Source of the DNA: Narthecium ossifragum
Lineage: Eukaryota; Streptophyta; Magnoliopsida; Dioscoreales; Nartheciaceae
Length of the DNA stretch: 64,000 nt
NCBI GenBank assembly: GCA_963920575.1
Contig: OY986968.1
Span: forward strand, 26,542,129 to 26,606,128
Direction: 5' to 3'
In this document: positions 51,304-61,810 of the stretch, in pieces
Layout: the number at the start of each line of letters is the position of its first letter
Position numbering within the stretch: position 1 is the first letter of the stretch
Position numbers and translations under genes: made by a program
Notes under the pieces: generated by a model
Told to the model about the DNA's origin: nothing
Seen by the model: the letters and a program-made list of their open reading frames with translations, nothing else
Database searches by the model: none

Positions 51304-51759
51304 TGCTATGATCGAGCCTGAACTCCAGAAACCAGGAGTGTGACATGCAAGAATATTGGAATTTAATACATGGTGACTTGCTTTGAGTTAACCTTGGAAG
51401 TTAGCGATGTCAAATGGCCCAAAGCAAATGAGGTTTGATTTTGATCAAAGCTACATTTGCCAGTTGTCGTGTCATGTCTCGTATACCCCAACTCCCCGCA
51501 TATCCTGTGTCCTATTCGATGGGCCTTATGCGGAGATTCTTGGTCAGTTGAACTATTTCTCTCAGTTATTTTACTGTCTGCTGTTTAACGGATTGTATGC
51601 TTTCCTATGTGCTAATATAAAGAGTTCTTGTTCCGTTCCACTAGTTGCTTCTTTATTTGACGCTAAGCATGTTTGAATTGATAAAGCCAATCATGTTTGA
51701 ATTGATAAAGCCACTAGTTGTTCCGTTCCACTATTCTACTGAAACACCTTGCCGTCTAC
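51304..51759. other. Intergenic, short duplications
   Basis: No gene recognised. CATGTTTGAATTGATAAAGCC occurs twice in tandem (51668, 51691) and TTGTTCCGTTCCACTA-like sequence twice (51630, 51718). Confidence 0.45.
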
Positions 51760-52165
51760 TGAAACGCTTGGAGGAGCTCATGAGGAGATTAGGATTTTCA
51801 AGTGGTGCATCTTCTGAGCTGAATGCAGAAATGCGCAAGAAATTCCAGTGAGCAAACATACAATCTTTAACAAACTGTATAAAAGGTGTTTCATCCGTTT
51901 ATCAATTAAACTATAAAGTTTTTGGCAGGAAGGAACCGGTGACACTACAGACTCTCGAGTGCTCGTCGTGAAATGTCCCCGACATTGGATCCGCTTATAG
52001 TGGGAGTACAAATATGGAAGAAAATGCACCTTAAGCTGCGAACAATCATCAGTTTTGATGCCATTGCGGCATCCTCAACGTGCTGAAGCTGATCTACTTT
52101 TTGTGGGGTTTTGAAGTTTTTGTCGGAGGGTGCCTTGCGAGGCCAAAGGTGTGATCTTGCCACTC
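51760..52165 (+). pseudogene. Last exon and 3' UTR of mini-RNase III, orphan copy
   Basis: 51760-51851 reads KRLEELMRRLGFSSGASSELNAEMRKKFQ and stop, matching the final exon of the intact gene (34142-34228) with a few substitutions; the 3' UTR match continues to about 52165. The upstream exons are absent: sequence before 51760 is unrelated. A relic of a third copy of this gene. Confidence 0.85.
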
Positions 52166-52339
52166 CATAGAGTTGAACCCAGCTTCGGATTTAAGCTTCG
52201 TATTGTCCATTTTTTTTAATTCACAGTGCAGGTAATAATACTCTAAGCATATAGATATCAAAGATAGAGATATAGGGAGAGGGGAGATGAAGCAAGGGAT
52301 TTCCAGTGGAGCATATTTACAGAAGGTCCTCAACTCATT

Positions 52340-52372
52340 AAAAAAAAAAATAATAATAATAATAATAATAAA
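52340..52372. repeat. (AAT)n microsatellite
   Basis: An A-run followed by about seven AAT units. Confidence 0.9.
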
Positions 52373-52439
52373 AATTTACAGAAGGTCCGTCTTAGCCTCG
52401 TAATCATGATTTTCCACGTACGTTATTTGGGAAAGAGAA

Positions 52440-52590
52440 AAGAAGATTCCATATCTTTAGTGCGGATTTCAAGTTTCAACCATCCTTCAGAAATTGTCTA
52501 TCAATTTGACTGCAGTTTTATAAAATTTTGGTTAAAGTTTTAAAGAATTTTGGTAAAATTTTTAGTGTGGATCACATGTGTCAACCATCC
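52440..52590 (+). pseudogene. F-box gene 3' UTR scrap
   Basis: TTTAGTGCGGAT.TCAAGT.TCAACCA near 52457 and TTTTTAGTGTGGATCACATGTGTCAACCA near 52558 both match the sequence right after the F-box stop codons (38622 and 59108). Two tandem partial copies with no coding part. Confidence 0.55.
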
Positions 52591-52890
52591 TCGACGCTGC
52601 CACCCAAGGCGGCTCAATGTAGAAGTTCTTCGCGCACGGCGTCAACCCGTCGACCTGTCCTCTGCTGCCGCCATCCCCATCCCTCTTACCCGACGACCCT
52701 GAGCTCCACTTCCACCACCAAAGCCCCCGTCATCACTACAAGAAGACCATATTTCAAAAAGCTCACCTCCGGTGGTCGCAGTAGGACGCAAGGTCGGCGG
52801 CTGTGCTCCTCGCTCAACTATATCTATGCGATCTTTGCCGGAGGGTACGGCGCAGGAAATGGCGTTTTCGATCCGATTTGGATTCGGGCA

Positions 52891-53573
52891 GGGAATACGC
52901 CGCCAATCTCAACCCTTGGATCGGCCAAGAAAGATCCAATGGTTGATGGAAAAATGGGGAAAATGGATAGGTGATTTTCCTGATGTAAATCTTGATTATA
53001 AATTAAAATATAATTGATAATTTTTAATATAAATATGATTGTGTTCGGGTTTGGAAATTAGATACTTAAAAAGGATAATTGCTCTTGATACAATATCAAA
53101 CGAATTATTTTGTTATATTTCGTAATTAAGTTCATATCAATGATAATTCTTTGGAATTTAAAATCTAATGAAATTATTTTGTTATATTATGGTGTTAAGT
53201 TCATATCAATGATAATTCCTTGGAATTTAAGGATAATTGCTCTTGATACAATATCAATGGAATTATTTTGTTATATTACGACATTAAGTTCATATCAATG
53301 ATAATTCCTTGAAATTTAAAATCTATGGGAATTATTTTGTTATATTACGGAATTAAGTTCATATCAATGATAATTCCTTGGAATTGAAAGATAGATTTTA
53401 AATCTATTTTTCACACCCAAACACAATCTTATTTATATTAAAAATTATCCACTATATTTTAATTTATAATCAAGATTTATAGAAAACCACCTATCCATTT
53501 TCCCCATTTTTCCATCAACCCTTGGATCTTTTCCCGGCCAATCCAAGGGTTGAGATTGGCGGCGTATTCCCTA
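52891..53573. mobile_element. Long inverted-repeat (foldback-like) element, 683 bp
   Basis: Arms of about 165 bp: left 52891-53057 (GGGAATACGCCGCCAATCTC...), right 53405-53573 (...GAGATTGGCGGCGTATTCCC). The core is an AT-rich tandem repeat (53085-53395). Long-arm elements of this type occur among Mutator-like and foldback transposons. No clear target duplication and no coding sequence. Confidence 0.75.
53085..53395. repeat. About 65-bp AT-rich tandem repeat in the inverted-repeat element
   Basis: Around four to five units containing TTGTTATATT...TTAAGTTCATATCAATGATAATTC.TTGGAATT, with one unit interrupted by GATAATTGCTCTTGATACAATATCAA, itself present twice. Confidence 0.82.
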
Positions 53574-53670
53574 CATCGCCTACGCGCGATGAAGGACCCC
53601 CGAATCCTTTGGATTTGGTGAAAGGAGACGAGATGGAATCGATTGCTCTGTTCTATATATACCTCCTACT

Positions 53671-54180
53671 AAATCATTTGACATAATATCATAGAAATCC
53701 TTTATAGAAAAGATCTAAACTACCCTCTTTTAAGTTGATGAAAAACTCATCATAATCCTCTATATTCATGTTCTTCTAAGCACACCCACCCTCCCCACCC
53801 CACTCCTCCTTCTACCTCTAACCAAGCTGCCATCACCACTTCCCTTTCTCCCTAACCCTAAAACACCATCATCCTCCCTATTCAAGACATTGCCCCACAC
53901 TTCCTCCCATAGCCACATTGTGCTTCTCACGATGCCATCTTACTCCTCACGTTGCTTCTCACCTTCCCTATCCATGATGTTTGCTCTAACGGAGGTGTAG
54001 GGCTTCAAATGGACTCGAGTAAGGCGTCGTGGGACTCAGATGGAGATGACAAGGACCAAAGCCCCGCTGAAAAGGTACAACTTCTCGTTCCTCATTGTGT
54101 TCTCAAGCAAAATATTGAAGACCTCGTCTGGTTGAGTTCGGACTGGTATAACTGAATTATATGTATATGTTTGGCTCTAA
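53671..54180. other. Intergenic, no gene recognised
   Basis: Pyrimidine-rich on the plus strand around 53780-53960. The open frame at 53952-54155 lacks a motif. Could be the terminal region of the Mutator-like remnant that follows, but no TIR was identified. Confidence 0.35.
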
Positions 54181-54202
54181 GAAGCCGAATCATATAAACT
54201 AC

Positions 54203-54395
54203 TTCGGCTGAGTCCAACTGAACTTTACTAATTATTTCGGTTTATTCCATTCGAACGTTACAAATTATTTCGGTTGAGTCCAACCGAACCATATCAAGTA
54301 TTTCGGTTTAATCCAACTAAACATTATAAACTATTTTGGCTGAGTCTAACCGAACTTATTCATTATTTTCAGTTTTAATCAACCGAACACTGTTG
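54203..54395. repeat. 33-bp palindromic minisatellite (TTCGGTTGAGTCCAACCGAA)
   Basis: Six units at a period of about 33 bp, starting near 54203, 54236, 54269, 54302, 54335 and 54367. The third unit is a perfect inverted repeat, TTCGGTTG-AGTC-CAACCGAA; the others are degenerate versions. Confidence 0.85.
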
Positions 54396-54699
54396 AGTCA
54401 TGCTATTTTATGAAATTTTGCGGCATACTAGCTTGATTAGATCATTGACATTATGGGTTAACACTTCACGCGTATGTTTCTACTGCCGATAGCGCTGTCG
54501 GAAATGCTATTGTCCAGGACTTTTCAGACGCCTTTACGACCCCCACAGTACGTATTAAAAACGAACTATTTATAGCGTTGCACTATTTCATTATTACTTG
54601 TAATTACGTGCATTTACATGCATGCCTAACACTGATTCAATGGTGCAAGTGCAGATCTTTTCCAGCCGGGAAACTCTTATCCATTGGGTTCAAGAGATT

Positions 54700-55535
54700 G
54701 GGAGGCAAAATGGACTAGTAGTGGTGATCCAACACTCCTAGGCAGCAGGACCTGGTAGAAGGGCAAGGCTCACCTTTGCATGTGAGAGAAGTGGGGAGTA
54801 TAGGAGCTCGGCTAAGTATAGGGAGAAGCAGGGCGAGAAGCTGAGGAAGTTGACAACCAAGGGTGTAGAAAGAAAGATTGTGGAAACCAGCACAAAGAAA
54901 TGTGAATGTCCATTTAGATTGAAGGGCATGAAGCTCCCATCTGACGATGACTGGATGGTCAGGGTGGTGTGTGGGGTGCACAATCACCCACATGCAAGAC
55001 ACCTCGAAGGCCACTCATATGCCGAGAGACTATCATCCTCAGAGGAGGTTATAATGGTTGCTATGTCAGAGTGCTTGATAAAGCCTAGAGACATATTGAA
55101 TACTATCCAGGCGCACAACAGATCGAATGTGTCGACAATGAAGAATATATACAACGTCCGGGCAAAGCATAGAGTTGTTGAGAGAGCGGGGAGATAGGAG
55201 ATGCAGTCTCTCTTGCACCATCTGCACGAGAGTGGGTACGTTGAGTGGCACACAACCGACGATGCCACGTCTTGTGTTCAGAGTATATTCTGGGCACACC
55301 CTACATCGGTGGAGCTATTGTGTGCCTTTCCAGAGGTCATGGTCATGGATTGCATGTATAAAACTAACAAGTATCGTCTCCCGTTACTTGAAATAGTTGG
55401 AGCTATATCGACGAATCTCACATATGCAGCGGCTTTTGCATATCTCCACTCTGAGACGGAAGCCCCTTACTCATGGGCTCTAGACAAGCTGAATGAGTTG
55501 ATGGATGGGTGTGTGAAGCTGCGAGTTATTGTGAC
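54700..55535 (+). pseudogene. Mutator-like (MULE) transposase fragment
   Basis: The reading frame holds a zinc-binding N-terminal module (CERSGEYR..., KKCECPFRLKGMKL, WMVRVVCGVHNHP), typical of FAR1/MULE-type domains. After an in-frame TAG (55195-55197) comes the start of the MULE transposase domain with FPEVMVMDCMYKTNKYRLPL (first catalytic Asp), IVGAISTNLTYAAAFAYL and WALDKLNELMDG...LRVIVT. The family's next residue is the second Asp, but here an LTR fragment begins exactly there (55536). Truncated and interrupted, so non-functional. Confidence 0.82.
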
Positions 55536-55733
55536 TGTGAGGACCCGTACCTCCAACCCGGTCCGACCGCGTTAGGTCGAGAGTCTGGTTTTATGGTTTG
55601 GCTCGGTTGGTCTTGGGATGCGATCACATCGTTGTTTTTGACCCCAGTGGGATTTGGTAAATATGCTCCCTGGTGGTCAGGTTCACACCCGTGTTGCACA
55701 CACTGCCTTTGATTGATATATGTGATTGATTAG
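55536..55733 (+). mobile_element. 5' fragment of an LTR 2-type LTR
   Basis: TGTGAGGACCCGTACCTCCAACC...GTTGCACACACTGCCTTTGATTG matches the first 200 bp of LTR 2 (15433-15640) with small deletions. It is then cut off; no 3' LTR end is found downstream. It inserted in the MULE transposase. Confidence 0.85.
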
Positions 55734-56549
55734 AACCTTAAGCGCACATGCTCTGTATTAGATTTGCGAGAGAGATTACACAGTGAAAGAGAAGACTATT
55801 TATACTAGAGCGGTTTAACTGCTTGGTAACTTCCGGTCAGCACGTTCTCCACTATCTTCCATCTTTCACTCTTGATAAGCTGCGTGTCCCATGTTCTCCG
55901 ATGTTTCCTCATTTCTCCACATCATGGTTTGGCCGATGACGGTTGCGTCTGGTTGATAAGCTTTCCTATGTTGCAATGTCATCCTTCTTGGCCGATGCTC
56001 TTTTCCTGTACATGTCTTCATCGTTCTTAGTTGATAACTTTCTTGTCTTTAGATCATCATCGCCCTTGCCCGATGACTTCATTGTGCAAAGATTATCATC
56101 GTCCTTGGATGATAGCTTCCTTCTTTTGGTCGATGATCTCATGCTTATCTTATAACAACATCGTCCAATTAGATTGGAAAGGCTGTCGACCATATTTATT
56201 ATGCTGATATGTCAATCATTGAATCCTGACATGTCAATCATTGAATCCTGACATGTCAATCATTGATTGATCAATCATTATTTTAACTAACACATATAAA
56301 CCAGATGTTAAACATTGACAATCTCAAATATCATCGACAACCCAACCTACTGGACTCAAACATAGTTGACGCACAAGTCTTTGAACCACATCACGCGCGA
56401 AGGTGGTTATTTACTTGCATAAAATTACGCCAGACGACGTTGTTTATCTGAGCGTCCCCTCTCTTCCAATTCCACACGAATCCAAAAGCATTCAACGAAC
56501 TAAAAAGCCATACCACCCAACTGCGTCTGTTGGATGCTAAAGGGCAGCG
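55734..56549. other. Intergenic with short degenerate repeats
   Basis: Repeated CATCGTCCTTGG/CCGATGA-type motifs at about 55975-56140 give a low-complexity open frame on both strands. TGACATGTCAATCATTGAATCC is repeated two to three times at 56208-56265. No gene recognised. Confidence 0.45.
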
Positions 56550-56642
56550 GGCAGTTAGTGAGATGGAAACGCCAAACGGGTCGGTTTTGATTGGGTTGAT
56601 AGATCCGGTCCGATAAAGATTCATAATCTGACCCCTTTTCTC

Positions 56643-56850
56643 TTGTTTGGCAACAGGGTTAAGGGGTTACCTCACTTTATTCCTATTTTTTCACCAAACA
56701 CCAAAACAATTATTACGGGTTACTACTATTTCACTTAGCACATTTTTTACCCTCATTTTTTTTTACATTCATTTCTTATCCTCACTTTTTCTAACCCCAT
56801 ATTCCCCTTAACCCCCTTAACCCCAACCCCAACTCTGAACCAAACGGGGG
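56643..56850. mobile_element. MITE with GGGTTAAGGGG ends, inserted in the duplication
   Basis: The partner copy reads straight through ...TCTGACCCCTTTT/ATT...GCATCG, while this copy has about 208 extra bp beginning CTTGTTTGGCAACAGGGTTAAGGGG and ending CCTTAACCCC...CCAAACGGGGG. Terminal inverted repeats with a GGGTTAAGGGG core; same family as 5816-5990. Confidence 0.65.
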
Positions 56851-57414
56851 CATTGCATCGTACCCCAACCCCAAAGCCAAGCGGGTCTGTTAATATGTAT
56901 CGGATTCGGGTTGGGCCACCGGATTTAGGTGCATCCGAACCCAACTCTATTTATTAAAGGCATCGTTATGCCCAAGACTTTAGGCCTCTTTTTTATATTT
57001 TTGTTCTGGCGAATATAAAGTTCCTCCGGGAATCCTAGAAACTTTTCTCGGATCTCCTTACTGCGTCTAGCTCTTTGCATATCGAGTGCCCGGCCGGAGC
57101 GTAATTCGTTGGATCCACCGTCGTTCTCCTCATCGTGCTTCTCTCGGCTCGGGTGAGCAGACTTTTGCCCTAATGATCTTTTGCCGACTATTTCATCGAT
57201 CAATCACTATTTTCACCACCAGTGTCGTTAGTGCTTCTCTCGGCTAAGCCTCTTTTGCCCCATATCGTTGCCTAATAAAATTTCACTCATCAATGAACTC
57301 CAAGATGTTGTGCTTTTCTAGCCGGAAGCAGTAAGAGTAACATCACTTTTAGAAAGGATAAGCCAGATCATGATCAATCACTTAAAAACAAAATTCCCTT
57401 TGGAGAGGGGTGCG

Positions 57415-57800
57415 AGAATTTCAAGTTCAACTTGGACTCTATTCTCTTTACATGAACTGATCAATTAATGATTCCAATTTCACTCTAAGAGAGACTTCTA
57501 GCTTGAGTCAGATTCCAATATAGGATATGATGATACTTAAAATCTGAAACATGATATAAGTTTCGCCTATTATAGGGTAGGAAGTATGTTTCATCAAAGT
57601 GAGAAGTCCAAGTTCAACTTGGACTATATTCTCTTTACATGAACTGATCAACTAATGATTTCGATTTGGACTTTAAGAGAGATTTCTAGCTTGAGTCAGA
57701 TTCCAATATAGGATATGATGATACTACAAATCTGAAACATAATATAGGTATACCCTATTGTAGGGTAGGAAGTATATATGTTTCATCAAAGTGAGAAGGG
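57415..57800 (+). promoter_or_regulatory. Duplicated promoter-proximal module of F-box 3
   Basis: Two tandem copies of a roughly 185-bp unit (AAGTTCAACTTGGACT...TTTCATCAAAGTGAGAAG), more complete here than upstream of F-box 2. The second copy ends at the transcript start region. Confidence 0.55.
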
Positions 57801-57896
57801 TTGGGTTCTGAAGAAGGTGTGTATGCATGTTTAATTTTGTCTTTGCATGTTCTTAATTTGTTTCTCCCTGTTTTCGTGTTGGTTGCAGTTCCTCCG

Positions 57897-59111
57897 ATGA
57901 TGGATAGCAACAGCTACGGCCATGGCGATGGCCTCAAGCTTCTGGACGACATAATTGCCTTGATCTTTCTCAGACTCCCCATGAGCTCTCTCTACGTCGC
58001 CCGACAGGCGTGTAAGTCATGGCAACGGATCATCTCCGACCCCTCCTTTGCTCGCTGCTACCGTGGCCAGCAACCCCCCTTACTTGGCCTCTTCCTTTAT
58101 GGAACTTGTGGCTTTTTCCCCGCCTCTTCCTCCTCCTCCTCCTCCTCCCCCGATCATGCATTCATCTTGTCTAATATTGACAACTTTCGGATGTGGGACC
58201 TTCTTGGCAGTAACAATGGCAATCTATTATTTTGGAGGTCCCGTAGTGAGGACTACTGCATCATCAACCCTTCAACTAAACAAATTATTGACATACCTCA
58301 TGTCCCAGGCTTTGCTGACATCACAGTTGTCGGTTTCATCTGCAATGCTGATTCGACTTGCTACAAGCTTGTTCGATTAGAAAAAGATGAACAACGCATG
58401 GAAGACATCCTCAATGTGGACACTTACTCTTCTGAGACAAGACAATGGATATGCAGGAGGATACCACCAGCTGGTACTGACTACTACTGCCAGCTGCAGC
58501 CGTGGACTTGCATGTCTCATATAGGCTACTACTGCCCGCAGCACCCAAGGATCACAAAATGCTTATGTTATGGCCCGCCGGTGGCTATTGGCAACATGAT
58601 CTATTGCCTATGCAAGGACTTTCATGTTCTGGCATACGACTCGAGTTCAATGCAGCACCTCTTTGTCAAGCCGCCCATGCTCGAACATGAACCATCCTGT
58701 TCAGGTGATTGTTTGCTTGTTAGCAACGCATACCTGATGGCCACCGAGGGCCGACTTCGTTACACTCTCCAACACCAGAGAAAGTTCTACGTATGGGTTC
58801 TTCGGGATGGCTCTACTTGGTTGTTGGAACACTGTATCAGTATCGGGAAGATCCTTGAAGGCAACAGACCTCTCTTGCAAAGATTTCTGAGAGACTATAC
58901 TGGACACTATATAAGCAAACTGGAATTTAGACCATTCGGTTTTGATTCTGTGGATCGCAATTGGCTCTTCTTCAGTGTGGCAATTGAGGAGCCTTATCTA
59001 ACAAAGTTCTTGTCCTTTCATCTTCAAACGACAGAACTGAAGGAGCTCTCTCCATCATTGAGTTATAAACTAAGCATTGGAATGGTTGCTTGCCAGAAGA
59101 CATTTTTTTAG
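57897..59111 (+). CDS. F-box protein, copy 3 (intact, 404 aa)
   Basis: Recent paralogue of copy 2; I count 22 residue differences plus a two-Ser shorter serine tract. Same organisation: start ATGATGGATAGC after a possible 72-bp 5' UTR intron, F-box at 14-54, Cys-rich middle, C-terminal LKELSPSLSYKLSI. Changes of interest: the F-box LPDD became LLDD (Pro16 to Leu), WRR became WQR, and a Cys in LCYCPP became Gly. The LP pair of the F-box normally contacts SKP1, so binding may be weaker; this is inference. The frame is uninterrupted to the stop at 59109-59111. MITE 5 and LINE D follow closely downstream. Confidence 0.84.
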   Translation: MMDSNSYGHGDGLKLLDDIIALIFLRLPMSSLYVARQACKSWQRIISDPSFARCYRGQQPPLLGLFLYGTCGFFPASSSSSSSSPDHAFILSNIDNFRMWDLLGSNNGNLLFWRSRSEDYCIINPSTKQIIDIPHVPGFADITVVGFICNADSTCYKLVRLEKDEQRMEDILNVDTYSSETRQWICRRIPPAGTDYYCQLQPWTCMSHIGYYCPQHPRITKCLCYGPPVAIGNMIYCLCKDFHVLAYDSSSMQHLFVKPPMLEHEPSCSGDCLLVSNAYLMATEGRLRYTLQHQRKFYVWVLRDGSTWLLEHCISIGKILEGNRPLLQRFLRDYTGHYISKLEFRPFGFDSVDRNWLFFSVAIEEPYLTKFLSFHLQTTELKELSPSLSYKLSIGMVACQKTFF

Positions 59112-59425
59112 TGCGGATCACAAGTGTCAACCAATCTTTCAAAGATTGTCTATTTATTTGACTGCAGTTCTCTAAAATCTAATATTTACATGTTTATGTT
59201 CCTTATTAATTAGTGGTTGTAGGTGGATTACATGACAGAAGAGGCAGGAATGGCTTTTCCGCCTTCAGTTTCTTATTTGCACCAATTTAATGCATTGCAT
59301 GAAATAAGTGAAACCATGGCACTTTTATGAAATATAATCTTTGGTGTGCCCAATGTCAGCGGAAAATGAGATTTATTTAATAAAGATATTTAATTAAATT
59401 TTACTCCTATGTACCGAAACCCTAC

Positions 59426-59769
59426 GGCACATTTGGTTTGCACAAGGAATGGGGAATGGATCAGGGATGAGAATGGAATGTGAATGGGATTAGGAATGAG
59501 AATTTGGTATATTTGGTTTGCACAATGAACGTGATTAGAAATCATGCTTGGAGGTGTTTGATACACAAAAAAAAAAACAAGGGAATGGAATGAGAGTTAT
59601 ATTATAACCATCATTAACCGAATGAGGGATTCCGGGGTATTAGATGTGATATCCTCATTCTCAACTTGTTTGCAATGAAGCGCTCCATTGCAAACTTTAA
59701 TATCTAATCAAACAACGGAATGAGATTTGACCATTCCATTCCCGGCGATTATGTCCAACCAAACATGTC
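59426..59769. mobile_element. Probable MITE 5 between F-box 3 and LINE D
   Basis: Ends GGCACATTTGGTT and AACCAAACATGTC (10 of 13 matching when inverted), with GGAATGGGGAATGGA/TCCATTCC sub-terminal repeats. The right end abuts the LINE D poly(A), hiding any target duplication. No coding sequence. Confidence 0.55.
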
Positions 59770-59832
59770 TTTTTTTTTTTTGAATAATTGAGCCCTAGGG
59801 CTAAGAACCTCAAAAGAGATTAATTACAAAGA

Positions 59833-60750
59833 CTACCCGGCTACAGGTATGACCCCAGCCCCCTCCGTGTCCCCAAACACGAGCCACAGCCTAAGCGCCT
59901 CCCGCGCTAACTGATCCGCCAGCAGATTTCGCTCCCGCGGGATGTGTGTTACGTGGAACTCCTTAAAGTTCCGGCTAGACCACCAAATATCTTGCACCAT
60001 ACCCCTGCAATTCTCCGCTAGGGGAAGTCTTCCCTCCACCATGTGCGCGGCTTGCAGCGAATCGGTCTCGATGATCACCTTCTTGAATCCATATTCGGCG
60101 GCTTTGGCGACCCCTGTCCAAATAGCATGGAGCTCGCCAAGCATAATACTATCCGTCCTGTAGGATTTGGCCTCAGACCAAAGGACTGTCTGCTCCTTGT
60201 CGATGCACACAACTCCAACTCCAGCTGTGCCAGCAGCACTATCAAAGGAGGCGTCCGTCTGGAGGATGATGCTGTGTGACTGAGCCTCCCCTGTTTCGCT
60301 CCCACGATGCCTGGCTAGCAATCTATGCTCTCTGGCCTGCCACCTAACAAGGCGAGCCAGCTCTTCAATATCCATGCCCTGCTCCCCTGCGACCAGCTTG
60401 CAACGATCCTTCCAGAGCCACCAAGCCCCGTACGCCAGCAAGGAGCTCCTTCTCTTGTCATCCTCATTCTTCCTAGGCATACATAGCAGAGTGAGATAGT
60501 CCTCCATGGCGATGACAGGGGAGGTACCGCCGGAGTCCTGCCATACTTTGCCCCACACCTCGCGAGCATACCTGCACTCAAAGAGAAGATGGTCAATGGT
60601 CTCCTCCGCCAACCCACAGCGGGGGCAGCTAGGATCCGACGTTAGGCGAATGTGCCACAGGGCCGCCTTGGTTGGCAACCTCCCGTGCATGAGCTTCCAG
60701 AGGAACATCTTTGGTCTCGGTCCTGCCGATGCTCGCCAAACACTTCTCTA
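59833..60750 (-). pseudogene. LINE D ORF2 C-terminus: zf-RVT and RNase H
   Basis: zf-RVT with CPRCGLAEETIDHLLFEC near 60550-60605. RNase H-like residues: QTDASFD (Asp) near 60255, MLGELHAIW (Glu) near 60140, IETDSLQA (Asp) near 60065, and HIPRERNLLADQLA near 59910-59950. It is in the same frame as the upstream segment; only the TAG at 60748-60750, where a Trp is common in the family, separates them. Stop just before 59833. Confidence 0.85.
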
Positions 60751-61810
60751 GACCTGAAATTGTTCCTCGTTCCGACGCTTCCCGTCCATGTGCTCCAGCA
60801 GTTGGTATGCTGAAGCAGAGGTTACCTCTCCTTCCTTGTTCCATGTCCATCGTGGGGGTTGAGGTACCGTTTGAACAGCCAGTTGCATAGAGGTGATGCG
60901 CTCGACCATGCTCGGGTGAAAGATGGACGTAAGCTTGCTAAGATCCCAGTTCCCGTCCGCGTTGAAGAGGTCTTGGACGCTCATACGAGGCAGAGCCTCG
61001 TCGATCCTCAGCGGGCACGGCTGAAGCACTAGGGGTCCGTCCCCTATCCACCAGTCATGAAGGATATTGGCTTGGCAACTAGCGTTTGGAACCCATCGCA
61101 TATTCTTCCTCAAAATGTCCGCTGCCCTGCAAATGGGACGCCAGAGAGAGGAGACGGAAACAGAGCCTTGCAGGAGAGGAAGACTCCCGACAAACTTATA
61201 CTTTGCACGACAGATTGAAGTCCAGATACTGTCATGCTCATTGAAGAAGGTGGCCGCCCTCCTCATCTTCAACGCCAATTGCCATCTTTTTAGGTCTCTC
61301 AGACCTAGACCACCCTCCATTTTGTGTTGACAAACCGTGTCCCAAGCTACCTTCGACAAAGCTCCCTTCTTCCCTTGCCAGAGGAAACTCCGAGCCAGCG
61401 CTGAGATCTTGTCAAGAACGGTAACCGGAATGTGTATGGAGGACATGCCGTGCACCGGCATAGCCTGGAGCACCGCTTGCACGAGCACAGCTCTACCCGC
61501 CTCCGCCTTGATTGTGCTTCTCCAGCTCGCCAGGTTCTTTTGGACAGCGTCGATAATGTAGGAGAAGTCCTTAATCTGGGTCCGACGCGAGTCTAACGGT
61601 ACCCCGAGATATCTCCATGGCTCCAACTTGACTGCGAAGCCTAAGGTCTGGGACAGCACCTGCTTCCTTCGAGATGAAATGGATGGTGAGAACTTAACAC
61701 TAGATTTGTCAGTGTTAGCCTCTAGACCGGAAAGCCTCTTGTATCGGCACAGGATCGTTGTGAGCTTCTTAGCTTCCTCGCGCCTCGCCTTGGTCACGAA
61801 CAAGCAATCG
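60748..61810 (-). pseudogene. LINE D ORF2 RT C-terminal part
   Basis: Begins at the second half of the catalytic box (DDCLFVTKA near 61800), then the thumb/connection region: YLGVPLDSRR, FLWQGKKGALSKVAWDTV, MEGGLGLRDL, WNKEGEVTSASAYQLL. One frame off from the N-terminal part because of the deletion at the YADD box. The open frame continues upstream to 61983 out of frame with RT and is not coding there. Confidence 0.83.

Larger units (their letters stand above)
52588..53670 (-). pseudogene. 5' fragment of the RH20-type helicase, split by an inverted-repeat element
   Basis: 52588-52890 aligns with 11170-11560: part of exon 2 (the GLTPFEKNF-coding segment and Gly-rich linker), a shortened intron 1 and a shortened exon 1. 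The start codon region (CCGCTACGACGG... and ATG) is deleted. The upstream leader resumes at about 53574-53670 (GAAAGGAGACGAGATGGAATCGATTGCTCTGTTCT) after the element at 52891-53573. No downstream exons. Non-functional. Confidence 0.8.
56550..59420 (+). repeat. Segmental duplication, copy with F-box 3 (partner 36278-38945)
   Basis: Same order and near-identical sequence as the partner. It contains a MITE insertion (56643-56850) and an extra segment near 57000-57055. It ends where MITE 5 and then LINE D begin. Confidence 0.85.

Noticed and set aside
55943..56193. Lys/Asp-rich and Ser/Leu-rich frames on opposite strands
   Set aside because: Both are readings of one degenerate short repeat.
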